NCBI GenBank assembly: GCA_963717125.1
Contig: CAVQVG010000005.1
Location: 122,123-186,122, forward strand
Reading direction: 5' to 3'
DNA: 64,000 nucleotides
Origin: RYN-230 sp963717125
GTDB lineage: Bacteria; Actinomycetota; Actinomycetes; Streptosporangiales; Streptosporangiaceae
A program made the position numbers and the translations under genes. The notes under the pieces are model-generated. The model saw nothing but the letters and a program-made list of their open reading frames with translations. It was not told the origin of the DNA and did not search any database. Shown here piece by piece: positions 16,862 through 26,635 of this stretch; positions within the stretch are counted from its first letter, which is position 1, and the number at the start of each line of letters is the position of its first letter.

Positions 16862-17188
16862 GTGCGTCTAAGCCAGGTGAGACTCGCTGCCGCCGCGCTC
16901 GCCGCCCTCTTGGTCGTGGTCGTCATCACCCTCGTCGTCGCACCGCGCTCTGCCCATCGCTACCCCGCCCACCGCCCAGCCCAGCTGCGCCTGCCTGCGC
17001 AGCAGGTCAGCTCAGCCCGCTGCCGGCTGCTGGCCGGTTCCGGTGCAGATCATCCTCCTGGGGCGTTTGTCCCGGGAAGATCAGCTCGAGGCCCCGGCGG
17101 GATCGTTCCGGGCGGGCCGCCTGACGACCTGCGCCAGTGCCGATGGTTCAGCCCGGCCGGCCTGATCGGGACGGCCAGCACCAGCTGA
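16862..17188 (+). CDS. Possible small secreted or membrane-anchored protein
   Basis: A 108-codon frame from a GTG without a good Shine-Dalgarno. It starts with a convincing hydrophobic segment (LAAAALAALLVVVVITLVV) and continues in a Pro/Gly/Arg-rich tail with two Cys. No homology is recognised. In GC-rich DNA such a frame may be accidental, but the signal-like N terminus is the reason to list it. Confidence 0.3.
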   Translation: MRLSQVRLAAAALAALLVVVVITLVVAPRSAHRYPAHRPAQLRLPAQQVSSARCRLLAGSGADHPPGAFVPGRSARGPGGIVPGGPPDDLRQCRWFSPAGLIGTASTS

Positions 17189-17391
17189 CTGGATCGGTTC
17201 GCGCTCCGGTCGCTCGGGTCTTTGTCACCGTGGCGCAGGCGCCGTGCCCTGAATCCGCTGCGCGGCATAGTCCGCGATGTCCGCCTTGATCGCCCCACGG
17301 CGCTGGTGGCCGGTGCCAGGCTGGTCATATTCGTGACGCAGTGCCTCGATGTGCGGGGCGACGTTGGTGGTGACCACCGTTTCCCGCTTGA

Positions 17392-17991
17392 TCAGGCACC
17401 CGGTGGCCAGGCAGTGGGCGGCCGGGTACCAGGCTGGGCCCGGAGTCTGGCGTTCTCGGTCTTCAGGTTCTGCCAGGCCCGCCGGGCTTCTTCCAGATCG
17501 GCCGTGGTGTGGGCCGTCCGGCGGTCGGCTTCCGCGGCCCGCCGCTCCGCCGTCTGACGCCGGGCCTCGGCTGATTTCTGCGCCCGCTGGGCCGGCCCGT
17601 AGAAGTACAGCCAGCAGATGATGAATCCCAGCCCGCTGAACAGCACGGCCGCCAGCAGGCCCAGGATCGCCACCACGACGTACTGGGCATGGGCGGCGCC
17701 ACCGGCCAGCCACAGCCAGACCACGCCGGCCATTGACCCGGCGGCCACGGCCAGCCGCGACCTGAGCTGTGGGTGATCGCCCGCCATTACCTGGCCGGCA
17801 GCAATGGCAATCGGCACGCACAGCCAGATCATCAGGTAATTCCGCCAGCTCAGGCTGGTGGTGAAAACGAGCAGGAACCACAGGGCCAGAAAACCTGCCG
17901 CGAGTACGATCCCGGGCGTGCGCGCGAGGAAGAACAAGCTAAACAGCAGCCACGCGGCCCACAATGACAACAGCACGGTTAAGGCGAGCAT
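17392..17991 (-). CDS. Membrane protein with C-terminal coiled coil (possible frameshift near the end)
   Basis: 199 residues. Five hydrophobic segments fill the first 140 residues (LTVLLSLWAAWLLFSLFFLA, VVVAILGLLAAVLFSGLGF and others). A charged coiled coil follows (AQKSAEARRQTAERRAAEAD, then LEEARRAWQNLKTENARLRA). The end in this frame is Pro-rich. The alternative frame continues more naturally (CLIKRETVVTTNVAPHIEAL) to a stop at 17225, so a single-base slip near 17430 may have truncated it. No family is recognised. Confidence 0.6.
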   Translation of the reverse strand: MLALTVLLSLWAAWLLFSLFFLARTPGIVLAAGFLALWFLLVFTTSLSWRNYLMIWLCVPIAIAAGQVMAGDHPQLRSRLAVAAGSMAGVVWLWLAGGAAHAQYVVVAILGLLAAVLFSGLGFIICWLYFYGPAQRAQKSAEARRQTAERRAAEADRRTAHTTADLEEARRAWQNLKTENARLRAQPGTRPPTAWPPGA

Positions 17992-18087
17992 CGTGCCCCC
18001 ACGGAGGCGAATTGGCGCTGCTGGACGTTATCTGCCCGCTGATTACCGAGTGCAACCGGCACGGCCGCTGGCCTAGGGTGGGGAGCT

Positions 18088-18879
18088 GTGGCTGAGAGGC
18101 TGGATCCCGTCGCCCATAACCGGGCCGCCTGGGACCGCGAGGTGGAGAGCGGGAACGAGTGGACCCGGCCGGTCGGGCCGGACGTCATCGCCCGGGCCCG
18201 GGCGGGCGACTGGTCGGTGGTGCTCATCGGCTACGAACCTACGCCGCGGGACTGGTTCCCGGCCGACCTGGCCGGGGCGGAGGTGCTCTGCCTGGCCTCC
18301 GGCGGCGGGCAGCAGGGGCCGGTGCTGGCCGCGGCCGGCGCCGAGGTGACCGTGTTCGACAACTCGCCCCGGCAGCTCGCCCGGGACGAGGAGGTGGCGG
18401 CCCGGGATGGCCTGGCGCTGCGCACCGTGCTGGGGGACATGCGGGATCTGAGCGCGTTCCCGGACGCGGGCTTCGACCTGGTCCTCAACCCGGTGTCGAA
18501 CGTGTTCTGCCCGGAGCTGGCGCCGGTGTGGCGGGAGACCTTCCGGGTGCTCCGCCCCGGTGGCCCGCTGCTGGCCGGCTTCATGAACCCGGACCTCTTC
18601 ATCTTCGACGTCACCGCGCTGGACGACCGGGGTGAGCTGGTGGTGCGCCACCCGCTGCCGTTCAGCACGCTCGACCTGACCAGCGCGGAGCGGCAGCAGG
18701 GCTACCGGGACGGCCCGATCGAGTACAGCCATTCGCTGACCGAGCAGATCGGCGGCCAGCTGGCCGCGGGCTTCCGGCTCACCCACCTGGTCGAGGCGCC
18801 CCACCACGGCGACGCCACGGCCCGGTTCATGCCCGGGTACATAGCTACCCGGGCGGTCAAGCCGCCCATCTGGGGTTAG
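18088..18879 (+). CDS. Class I SAM-dependent methyltransferase
   Basis: 263 residues from a GTG start. Rossmann-type motif I is EVLCLASGGGQQGPVLAAAG, motif II is VTVFDNSP, and the post-motif FDLVLNPVSNVF follows, with LRPGGPLLAGF as the conserved late strand. It resembles small actinobacterial class I methyltransferases of the UbiE/COQ5 type. The acceptor is unknown. The next gene starts 9 bases downstream, so co-transcription is likely. Confidence 0.85.
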   Translation: MAERLDPVAHNRAAWDREVESGNEWTRPVGPDVIARARAGDWSVVLIGYEPTPRDWFPADLAGAEVLCLASGGGQQGPVLAAAGAEVTVFDNSPRQLARDEEVAARDGLALRTVLGDMRDLSAFPDAGFDLVLNPVSNVFCPELAPVWRETFRVLRPGGPLLAGFMNPDLFIFDVTALDDRGELVVRHPLPFSTLDLTSAERQQGYRDGPIEYSHSLTEQIGGQLAAGFRLTHLVEAPHHGDATARFMPGYIATRAVKPPIWG

Positions 18880-18888
18880 CCTGGCCGG

Positions 18889-19272
18889 GTGAATACGTCG
18901 CCGGTATCCCCAGATGACATCCGCGCCGCGGCCGCGGCGCATCAGGAGTTGGGGCCCGAGTACAGCGACGCCGTGGTAGCAGCGTTTCTGGAACGGGTCG
19001 ACCGGGCCGTCGCCGCCCGGGTTGATGCACGCCTGGCGGGTATGCGCCAGGCAGCCGCGAAACGCACGAACCGCCGCGCGATGCTCACCGGCCTGGCCCT
19101 CGGCGCGTGCGGTGGTGCGCTGGCCACCGGCCTGGCCGTGGCCGGCCTGACCGCGGGAGCGGCGGCGCCGCAGCAGGCACCGGTGCCGCACGTGCACCTG
19201 CTGCCGGTCTACCGGCCCGCGCCGCTAGGCGGTCTCATCCTGCCGAGACTGCCGCAGCCGCGCGGTGACTGA
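18889..19272 (+). CDS. Small single-pass membrane protein of unknown function
   Basis: 127 residues from GTG 18889. The N-terminal section (IRAAAAAHQELGPEYSDAVV, then AAFLERVDRAVAARVDARL) is a helical motif that recurs in short actinobacterial membrane proteins. A basic stretch (KRTNRRAML) precedes one or two hydrophobic helices at about 65-90. The tail is Pro-rich. It overlaps the next gene by 8 bases. No function is known to me. Confidence 0.7.
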   Translation: MNTSPVSPDDIRAAAAAHQELGPEYSDAVVAAFLERVDRAVAARVDARLAGMRQAAAKRTNRRAMLTGLALGACGGALATGLAVAGLTAGAAAPQQAPVPHVHLLPVYRPAPLGGLILPRLPQPRGD

Positions 19273-19940
19273 CGGCGCCGAGCCGCTGCCGGTGCTCGAC
19301 GCGCTGCACTCCACCCCGGCGCGCCGGTACCTGTCCAGCGAGGCGATTCCCGACGAGATCATCTGGGCCCTGCTCGACGCGGCCGTCCGCGGCCCGACCG
19401 GCGGCAACCAGCAAGGGTGGGGCTGGGTCGTGGTCACCGACCCGGCCATCAAACAGCAAGTAGCCGAGTGGTATCTGGAGGGCTGGAACGCCGCCTACGG
19501 CCGCCGCCGGGAGCAGATCCTGGCCGCGCCGCCCGGGGCGGACGGGCTGAGCCGGCGTTCTTTCCTGGCCGCCGAGCACCTGGCCCAGCACATCGCGGAC
19601 GCGCCGGTGTGGATCTTCCCGGTGCTGCGCAACGCGGCCGGGGTCAGCAATCCCCGGCTCGGCGCGTCCATCTACGGGGCGGTGCAGAACCTCATCCTGG
19701 CCGCCCGGGCCTACGGCATCGGGACCACGCTGACCACGCTCTATACCCGGCACGAGGACGACGTCCGGGAACTGCTGCGGCTTGCCGGATGACGCGCTGA
19801 CCATGGGTCTGCTACCGCTCGGCTACCCCGCGCGGGGCCGCTGGGCCCAGCCGAAGCGCCGGCCCGTGCAGGACGTGGTGCACTGGAACCGCTGGGGCGC
19901 CACCGGCTCGCGGACGGAGCACCCGCCGCGGCGGCCGTGA
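19265..19940 (+). pseudogene. Nitroreductase-family FMN protein, frameshifted near the C terminus
   Basis: The frame from GTG 19265 runs to a stop at 19792 (175 residues). It includes STPARRYLSSEAIPDEIIW, AAVRGPTGGNQQGWGWVVV (the FMN-contacting region) and AYGIGTTLTTLY. This is short for the family. One base further on, the missing C terminus reads on as LPDDALTMGLLPLGYPARGR to a stop at 19940, giving a normal length of about 225. The break is at cggcttgccgg (about 19781), where one extra t restores everything if removed. It is either a recent mutation or a read error. Confidence 0.78.
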
Positions 19941-20006
19941 CCACTAGTGCAGCCAGTTACTGACCGCGCTAGGTAGCCCGGGCTGAATTCGCATAGGCTG
20001 TCCGGA

Positions 20007-20885
20007 ATGACCGGGAATGGGGGGTTGAGAAGGGCGGCCGTCGTGCCGGAGAGCGGGGCGCCGGGCCAGATCGGTGACGGCGAGGCATTTGACACCAGCG
20101 TGGCCAACCCAGCCCGGATCTGGAACTACTGGCTGGGCGGCAAGGACAATTTCGCGGCCGACCGGGAGGCGGCGGAGAAAGTCCTGGAGGTCATTCCCTC
20201 CATGCGGCTGCTCGCCCGGCTGGCCCGCGAACAGCTGATCGACGCCGTGCGCCAGCTCGCGGGGGAGTTCGGTATCCGGCAGTTCCTGGACATCGGCACC
20301 GGGCTGCCGACGGCCAGCAACACGCACGAGATCGCCCAGGCCATCGCGCCCGAGTCCCGGATCGTCTACGTGGACAACGACCCCGTGGTGATCTGCCACG
20401 CCCAGGCCCTCCTGACCAGCAGCCCGCAGGGGAAGACCGACTACCTGCGGGCCGACCTGCGGGACACGGCCGCGATCGTGGCCGGGGCCGCGCAGACCCT
20501 GGACCTGAGCCAGCCGGTCGCCGTTTTATTGCTGGGGGTGCTGCATTTCATCCCCGACGCCGACGAGCCGCACGCGGTGGTGGCCCAGCTGATGGCGGCC
20601 ATGCCGCCGGGAAGCTTCCTGGTCATTGGGCACGGGGCCAGCGATATCCAGGCGGACGTGGTGCCGGAGATGACCCGCCGGTACAACGAGCGGGCGTCCG
20701 CGTCACTCACCCTGCGTGACCACGGCGAGGTGAGCCGGTTCTTCGACGGCCTGGAGCTCATCGATCCCGGCGTGGTGCCGCTCAGCCAGTGGCGGCGGGA
20801 CAACCGGTGCGCCCAGGCGGCCGGACCCGGCAGCGTGCTCGGCTACTGCGGCATCGCCCGCAAGCCCGCGCCGAACCGCAGTTAG
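20007..20885 (+). CDS. SAM-dependent methyltransferase, DUF574/SAV2177 type
   Basis: 292 residues with the family signatures: DTSVANPARIWNYWLGGKDN near the N terminus, FLDIGTGLPTASNTHEIAQ (SAM motif I) and RIVYVDNDPVVICHAQALL. This family is greatly expanded in actinomycetes, often near developmental regulators. Acceptor substrates are mostly unknown. The gene is convergent with the SDR gene, and their ends overlap by 4 bases. Confidence 0.9.
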   Translation: MTGNGGLRRAAVVPESGAPGQIGDGEAFDTSVANPARIWNYWLGGKDNFAADREAAEKVLEVIPSMRLLARLAREQLIDAVRQLAGEFGIRQFLDIGTGLPTASNTHEIAQAIAPESRIVYVDNDPVVICHAQALLTSSPQGKTDYLRADLRDTAAIVAGAAQTLDLSQPVAVLLLGVLHFIPDADEPHAVVAQLMAAMPPGSFLVIGHGASDIQADVVPEMTRRYNERASASLTLRDHGEVSRFFDGLELIDPGVVPLSQWRRDNRCAQAAGPGSVLGYCGIARKPAPNRS

Positions 20886-21619
20886 CCGCTGCCCTTCAGC
20901 ACGTCATCCCAGAACTTCTGGACCGGCGGGTAGATCAGCTCCTGATCGCGGGGCAGCTCGGCCTTGATGGTCCGGGTCCGCTCGTCGCACAGCACCTCGA
21001 CCTGGCCCGCCTCCACCGCGTCGAAGACCTGCTGGGCGACCGATTCCGGGGTGTCCTTGGGGGCGTTGACCAGCGCGGCCATGTCGGTGTCGATGAAGCC
21101 GGCGTGCACGCCGACCACCAGCGTGCCCTGGTGGTGCAGCTCGAGCCGGACGCCGTTGGTCAGCGACCACCCGGCGGCTTTGGACGCGCCGTAGGAGGCG
21201 TTGAACGGATTGGTGTAGAAGCTGGTCACCGACAGCATGTTGACGATCGCGCCGCCGCCGTTGGCCGCGAGCACCGGGGCGAACGCCCGGCACATGCTCA
21301 GCGTGCCGAAGTAGTTGGTCTCCATCTCCTGCCGGGCGCTGGACAGGTCCGGCGCGCTGGTGAACGTGCTGTACTTCAGCACCCCGGCGTTGTTCACCAG
21401 CAGGCTGACGTCCGGGCACTCCTCCGCGACCTCCGCGACGCGGTGCGGATCGGTGATGTCCAGCGCGACGGGCGTCACCCCGGGCTCGGTGACCGCGGCC
21501 GGATTCCGGGCCGCGCCGTAGACCTTGGCGGCGCCGCGGCGGACCAGTTCCCGCGCGTATACCTGGCCGAGCCCGCGGTTGGCCCCGGTGACCAGGGCAA
21601 CCGATCCCTCGATCTTCAT
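20882..21619 (-). CDS. Short-chain dehydrogenase/reductase (SDR)
   Basis: 245 residues from ATG 21619. The cofactor motif is VTGANRGLG and the catalytic YGASK holds the Tyr-x-x-x-Lys pair, with NNAG also present. The fingerprint is a classical SDR, probably NADP(H)-preferring because of Arg in the glycine motif. Substrate unknown. Its ATG overlaps the stop of the TMEM175-like gene (ATGA), so the two are translated together. Confidence 0.9.
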   Translation of the reverse strand: MKIEGSVALVTGANRGLGQVYARELVRRGAAKVYGAARNPAAVTEPGVTPVALDITDPHRVAEVAEECPDVSLLVNNAGVLKYSTFTSAPDLSSARQEMETNYFGTLSMCRAFAPVLAANGGGAIVNMLSVTSFYTNPFNASYGASKAAGWSLTNGVRLELHHQGTLVVGVHAGFIDTDMAALVNAPKDTPESVAQQVFDAVEAGQVEVLCDERTRTIKAELPRDQELIYPPVQKFWDDVLKGSG

Positions 21620-22317
21620 GAGCCCTCTCCTTGCTGAGCTGCCCTGTCGCGCTGCCTGGGCCGCCGCCAGAGGCGGACCGGGTGGATCCGGTTCCAGCGC
21701 CGGAACGGGATGACGTAGTACAGCGCGATGACGAGATATCCGATCACGGCGATGACCGGGACGAACAGCCCGAGGACGATCAGGACGACATAGCCGCCCA
21801 GTCCCGGGGTGAGCCGCTGGGTCAGGAACTGGACCTCTTCGTCGGCCGTGTCCGGCTTGACCAGTTTGGCGTGGACCGCGTAGCGCCACAGCACCCAGAG
21901 CAACGTGGACGACAGCAGCAGGAAGATCCCGTAGATGGTGGCCGCCACCCGTTCAGGCCGGTTGTAGCCGATGTAGTCGGCGAACAGCCGGGTCGGGAAC
22001 GGCAGGAACGCGACGAACGCGAGCAGCAGCAGGTTCAGCCGGATGAACGCGGCGTCGGCCCGGTCCAGGTACTCGGTGATCACGTTGTGGCCCAGCCACA
22101 AGGCGCCGATGGTCGAGAAGCTGACCATGTAGGCCAGATAGGACGGCCACTCGTGGGCCAATGAGCCGAGCAGGTCCAGGTACGGGTGCCTTGGCACCGC
22201 GATGTCCAGGACCAGCAGGGTGATCGCGATCGCGTACACCCCGTCGCTGAGCGCGTCCAGCCGTCCGGTGGACAGGCCGCGTCGCAGCGCCCCGCCCCGC
22301 GGCTGCTCGTTGCTCAT
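21616..22317 (-). CDS. TMEM175-family potassium channel-like membrane protein
   Basis: 233 residues with six predicted helices. The N-terminal signature RLDALSDGVYAIAITLLVLD matches the conserved FSDGVFAIA motif of TMEM175/DUF1211, whose pore-lining residues sit in the first helix. Prokaryotic members are two-repeat or single-repeat K+ channels. The stop overlaps the SDR start by 4 bases. Its physiological role with an SDR is unclear. Confidence 0.85.
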   Translation of the reverse strand: MSNEQPRGGALRRGLSTGRLDALSDGVYAIAITLLVLDIAVPRHPYLDLLGSLAHEWPSYLAYMVSFSTIGALWLGHNVITEYLDRADAAFIRLNLLLLAFVAFLPFPTRLFADYIGYNRPERVAATIYGIFLLLSSTLLWVLWRYAVHAKLVKPDTADEEVQFLTQRLTPGLGGYVVLIVLGLFVPVIAVIGYLVIALYYVIPFRRWNRIHPVRLWRRPRQRDRAAQQGEGS

Positions 22318-22348
22318 CGACCGACTGTAACGTCCTGGCCAGCACGCC

Positions 22349-22894
22349 TCACGAGTCAGCCGGGTCTGTTCCGGTCCGGCCGGTGCCCTCCTCCTCGCCC
22401 GAGAAGAGGAGGCCGTAGATCTCGAGGTAGATCTGCTCGGGGTACGGGATGTAGTCGATCACGGTGCTGGTCTGCCCGCCCGCCTCGAAGGTGAAGGCGC
22501 CGTAGCCGAGCAGCCTGCCTCCGGCGGACCGCACGAAAGACAGATCCCGCAATGCGACCAGCGGTATGACCGCGACCCGGCGCCCGCCCAGCCCGGAGGT
22601 CAGGATCAGCCGCCGCTGCGTGATGACGATGTACTGCACCGACCAGCCCAGCGCATCCAGGACGAACCGCAGGATGACGAACGCGGCCAGCGCCCACACG
22701 ACGTAGTGCGCAACCGTGACGTGATTAGCTATCGCGCTCACGGCCACCGCGGCCAGCAGTCCGCCCACCGCCGCGGTCAGCGGCGGAAGCAGTTTGGCCG
22801 GGTGCTGCCGGAGTGTGATGACCTGCCGTTCGTACGGCAGCAGATACTTGCTGGCCGACGCCGGGATACTGTCGGCTGCCGGGGTCAGCCTCAT
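22349..22894 (-). CDS. PH-domain-like membrane protein
   Basis: About 181 residues from ATG 22894, which overlaps the upstream stop (ATGA). A longer start at 22927 is possible but lies inside the upstream gene. Two helices (LLPPLTAAVGGLLAAVAV and VVWALAAFVILRFVLDALGW) precede a bacterial PH (YdbT/DUF304-like) domain: YIVITQRRLILTSG and VALRDLSFVRS. Such proteins are membrane-associated with unknown ligands. Coupling to the next gene suggests a joint membrane complex. Confidence 0.8.
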   Translation of the reverse strand: MRLTPAADSIPASASKYLLPYERQVITLRQHPAKLLPPLTAAVGGLLAAVAVSAIANHVTVAHYVVWALAAFVILRFVLDALGWSVQYIVITQRRLILTSGLGGRRVAVIPLVALRDLSFVRSAGGRLLGYGAFTFEAGGQTSTVIDYIPYPEQIYLEIYGLLFSGEEEGTGRTGTDPADS

Positions 22895-23790
22895 CCGTCC
22901 GGCCTCCCGGTCAGCAGGCCCGCGCACACGGGCGTCCCGGTAGGCGCGTGCAGGTGCGCCGGGTAGAGCGGGATGAGCGGCTGTGTCCGCGGCCTCGGCG
23001 TTAGCTGGCAGATCTGCTGGGCGGCCACCTGCGCCGAGCGGTAGTAGTTAATGGTCCGGGTGCCGTCGGCCAGCACCACCAGCCAGGTGCCGTTATCGGA
23101 CAGGACATAGCCGGTGAACCGCTGCCCCGAGGTCAGGGTGATCGCCTCGGCGGGCAGCCACGGCTGCTTGATCAGCCCGGTGTAGAACCCGTTGGACAGC
23201 GGGAACGGGTACAGCCGGGTCATGAACGGGATGAGCACGATGCAGGCAATCGTGGCCACCGTCCTGGCCATGACGGCAAAGCCCAGTCCCATGAGCTCGA
23301 AGAGCAGCAGGAGGGCGAACACCACCGCGAGGCCGCCCATAATGACGAGGACCGCCGGCGGGCGGTGCATGACCACGTCCCAGTCCTGGCCAGAAAGGGC
23401 GAGAGCCGCTGGCCTGGCGACGACCACCGGGGACATGAACGCGGTCGCCAGCAGCATCAGGATGGCCAGCGTCACCCGGTTGAAGAAAAGCAGCACCAGC
23501 GCCAGGTACGGGGCGAAAATGGGCACCAGCGGGATGATCGTGCCGAGCAGCGTGTCCACATAGCCGCCCGACGAGACTATCGCCAGCGCGGTGACCGGAT
23601 TGTAGTCGGCCACTATCAGCAGCCTGATGACCGAAATAACGATCAGCCCGATCGGTGACACGACAACGGCGATCGTGGCCGACCGGCGCAGCCTTCCGGG
23701 AACGTCATAGACGCCCCGGTAAGGCTGCCAGGCACGGCCAAGCGACTGGCCGGCATCATCAGCCGGGCCGGTTTCCCCCCCACCCGCCAT
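22891..23790 (-). CDS. Multi-pass membrane protein, unknown function
   Basis: 299 residues. At least four hydrophobic segments cover residues 38-60, 85-100, 105-125 and 150-200. A C-terminal soluble part (ITLTSGQRFTGYVLSDNGTW, then VLADGTRTINYYRSAQV) looks like a small beta domain. No family is recognised. Its stop is shared with the start of the PH-domain gene, indicating an operon of two. Confidence 0.72.
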   Translation of the reverse strand: MAGGGETGPADDAGQSLGRAWQPYRGVYDVPGRLRRSATIAVVVSPIGLIVISVIRLLIVADYNPVTALAIVSSGGYVDTLLGTIIPLVPIFAPYLALVLLFFNRVTLAILMLLATAFMSPVVVARPAALALSGQDWDVVMHRPPAVLVIMGGLAVVFALLLLFELMGLGFAVMARTVATIACIVLIPFMTRLYPFPLSNGFYTGLIKQPWLPAEAITLTSGQRFTGYVLSDNGTWLVVLADGTRTINYYRSAQVAAQQICQLTPRPRTQPLIPLYPAHLHAPTGTPVCAGLLTGRPDG

Positions 23791-23944
23791 GGCAGCGGAT
23801 TTTACGCCGCCGAATGTGATATCGGCCAGATTGTGCTGGTGGACAGTTCGTATTGTTACTGTCCCGGTAGGGGCTGCTTAACAGCCGGGATCGCCGAGGT
23901 CAGGTCGCCGCAGGTCGGCCGGTGGCGCGACGCGCCGGGGCGGC

Positions 23945-26293
23945 GTGCCATTGCCATGGCCGGGACGACTGGATCATTCTTGTTCAGTGGTCGATGCCGC
24001 GAGTCCAGGGGGGCGAGCTCCACCCTCCGCCAGGCAGGCGGTTACGTCAGCCGACCCTGCCCGCGCCGGGCTCGACCTGCCGATCGAGACCAAGCTGCAC
24101 GCGCCCGCCCCCCGCACCGAATGGGTGCAGCGGCCAGGACTCATTGAATACCTGTCCGCGCAGGTCACGGCCAAGCTGGTGCTCGTCGAGGCGCCGCCGG
24201 GCTTCGGCAAAACGACGCTCGTCGCCCAGTGGCGGGCCAGCGCCGCGGAGCGCAGGCCCTTCGCGTGGGTATCGCTGGACCCGGCCGACAACGACCCGGG
24301 CCGTCTGTGGTGGCACGTGGTCAGCGCGCTGCAGCGGGCGTGTCCCGACTTCGGGGCCGAGGATGTCCTGGGCACGCTCCGGGTGCAGGTCCCCGAGTTC
24401 ACCGCCACCGTGCTGCCGCGCCTGGTCAACGCGCTGGCCGCGCTGGGCGCACCGGTCATCCTGGTGCTCGACGACTATCACGTCATCACCGGGCGAGCCT
24501 GCCACCAGCAGCTGAACTTCCTGCTCGCGCACCTGCCGGCGTCGGTGCAGCTCGTGCTCGCCACCCGGGTCGATCCGCCGCTGCGGCTGGGCCGGCTGCG
24601 CGCGGCCGGGCAGGTGCTCGACATCCGGGACGGCCAGCTGCGCCTGGCGACCGCGCACGTGGCGGCGCTGGTGAGCGCGGTATCGGGCGTTCGGCTAACT
24701 GGTCCTGACCTGGCGGTTCTGGTGGAACGGACGGAAGGCTGGCCAGCCGGCGTGTACCTGGCCGCGCTGTCCCTGCGCGGGCATCCGGCGCCGTCTGAGT
24801 TCATCGGCCAGTTTTCCGGCGACAACCGGTTCATCGGTGACTTCCTGGCTGAGGAGGTGCTCAACCGCCAGCCGCCGGAGGTCCGGCAGTTCCTGGTCCG
24901 CACGTCGGTGCTGCACCGGTTCAGCGCCCCGCTGGGCGCGGCGGTCAGCGGGGTGGCCAACGCGGCGGAGATCCTGGACCTGCTGGAGCGGGACAACCTG
25001 TTCATCGTGCCGCTGGACGAGACCCGGCAGTGGTTCCGCTATCACCATCTGTTCCGCCAGGCGCTGCGCAGCCACCTGGCGCGGGCCGAACCGGACCTGG
25101 TGCCTGACCTGCACCACGCGGCCAGCGCCTGGCATCAGCTGCACGGGTCGGCCGACGAGGCGATCGAGCACGCCAGGGCCTCGGGCGACTTCCGGCTGGC
25201 CATCGACCTCATCGCGCGCTACTGGTTCGGCTACGTCAGCTCGGGCCAGGTGGCGACTGTGCACAACTGGATCCGGTCGCTGGGCGACGGCCGGATCGCG
25301 GCCAGCCCGCTGGCCGCGCACTGCGCGGCCTGGGCGGCGGCCATGTCCGGGGACCGGCAGTCCGCGCGGCGCTGGGTCCCGGTCATCGAGACCGCGCAGG
25401 ACGACGGGTCGTTGCCGGACGGGATGCGGTCGCTGCGGTCCTCCGCCGCCATGCTGCGCGGCGTCTACGGGTTCGACGGCCTGCTGGTGATGCGCGAGTC
25501 CGCGGCCACCGCGGCCCGGCTGGAAACCGACCCCGCGTCGCCGTGGTACGCGCTGGCCCGGGGCGCGCTCGGGTACAGCCTGTACATGGCGGGCGAGCCG
25601 GCGGCGGCGGCCCGGCCGCTCGAGGAGGCGGCCCGGAACGAGGCGTCCCTGCCGCTGACCAGCATCGTGGTCTCGTCCACGCTGGCCCTGATCGCCGCCG
25701 AGGACGGCCACCTGCCCCGGGCCTGTGAACTGGTACATAACGCCCTGGGCCTGGCCGGCCGGGATGACCTCCGGCGAACACCGTCGGCCTCGCTGGCGCA
25801 CATCGCGGCGGGCGCGGTCTACGCCGCCCAGGGCCAGCTCGACCAGGCTCGCGAAGAACTCGAGCAGGCCCTCCGGGCCCGCCAGGGCATCGCCGGCAGC
25901 AGCCCGTGGCCCACGTTCGTGGCCACGCTGGCGCTCGGGCAGGTGGTCCTCGACCAGGGCAACCGGGCCCGGGCCGAGCGGCTGGCCGGTCAGGCGCGCG
26001 GCGTGCTGACCGAGCTGCCGGACGGCGCGGACGCCCAGCGGGCCCGGCTCGAGGCGCTGGAACGCCGGCTGGCCAGCCCGCGGCGCGTCCCGGCGCTGGC
26101 CGAGCCGCTCACCGAGCGGGAAGAAGCGGTGCTGCGGCTGTTCGACGGCGACCGGTCGCTGCGCAAGATCGCCAAGGAGCTGTACGTCTCGATGAACACG
26201 GTCAAGACGCACACCCAGTCCATCTACCGCAAGCTCGGCGTCTCGGACCGGAAGGACGCGGTGGCCCGCGGCCGCGACCTGGGGCTGCTGTAG
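23945..26293 (+). CDS. LuxR-family ATP-dependent regulator (MalT/LAL-like)
   Basis: Up to 782 residues from a GTG; an in-frame GTG at 23987 may be the true start, since the first 45 residues are not family-like. A STAND NTPase follows: Walker A APPGFGKTTL and Walker B VILVLDDYH, then a winged-helix region and TPR-like helices (about residues 400-700). The C terminus is a LuxR helix-turn-helix: LTEREEAVLRLFDGDRSLRK and VSMNTVKTHTQSIYRKLGVS. The protein probably binds a small ligand or partner, oligomerises with ATP and activates transcription. No target is evident. Confidence 0.88.
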   Translation: MPLPWPGRLDHSCSVVDAASPGGRAPPSARQAVTSADPARAGLDLPIETKLHAPAPRTEWVQRPGLIEYLSAQVTAKLVLVEAPPGFGKTTLVAQWRASAAERRPFAWVSLDPADNDPGRLWWHVVSALQRACPDFGAEDVLGTLRVQVPEFTATVLPRLVNALAALGAPVILVLDDYHVITGRACHQQLNFLLAHLPASVQLVLATRVDPPLRLGRLRAAGQVLDIRDGQLRLATAHVAALVSAVSGVRLTGPDLAVLVERTEGWPAGVYLAALSLRGHPAPSEFIGQFSGDNRFIGDFLAEEVLNRQPPEVRQFLVRTSVLHRFSAPLGAAVSGVANAAEILDLLERDNLFIVPLDETRQWFRYHHLFRQALRSHLARAEPDLVPDLHHAASAWHQLHGSADEAIEHARASGDFRLAIDLIARYWFGYVSSGQVATVHNWIRSLGDGRIAASPLAAHCAAWAAAMSGDRQSARRWVPVIETAQDDGSLPDGMRSLRSSAAMLRGVYGFDGLLVMRESAATAARLETDPASPWYALARGALGYSLYMAGEPAAAARPLEEAARNEASLPLTSIVVSSTLALIAAEDGHLPRACELVHNALGLAGRDDLRRTPSASLAHIAAGAVYAAQGQLDQAREELEQALRARQGIAGSSPWPTFVATLALGQVVLDQGNRARAERLAGQARGVLTELPDGADAQRARLEALERRLASPRRVPALAEPLTEREEAVLRLFDGDRSLRKIAKELYVSMNTVKTHTQSIYRKLGVSDRKDAVARGRDLGLL

Positions 26294-26635
26294 CGCGCGG
26301 CCCCGCGGTCAGAGGTACACGCGGCCAGCGTCTGCACCACGATGATGGTAGCCAGACTGGCCGGGCGCGGTGACGGCTCCGGGCTGGGTTAACCGGAGCG
26401 GCCTCATGGCTCCATGATGCGAGTTCCCGGCCAAGCCGTCACCGTGCCGGACGGGGTGAATTCGCAGCGGCGCGCGCCTGCCCAGCCCGGCTGGCCCGGT
26501 AGTAGCGTTCAGAAATGGTGCGGGTGAGCCCGCCAAAATCACCCTTCAGGCATGATGACAGCCGCCCGCCCGGATGAAGTTTTCATTTTCTAACGGACTG
26601 TAATCGCGATAAAATGGCGGCAAGTCTGTTGGGCG
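26294..26635. other. Intergenic stretch without recognised gene
   Basis: 342 bases between the LuxR gene and the hairpin/leader region. The right third (about 26570-26630) is markedly A/T-richer than its surroundings (ttttcattttctaacggact), suggesting a promoter for the downstream leader ORF and Tat gene. No gene is supported on either strand. Confidence 0.4.

Noticed and set aside
24695..26212. 505-codon open frame antisense to the LuxR regulator
   Set aside because: Typical high-GC shadow frame; the sense strand has Walker and LuxR motifs.
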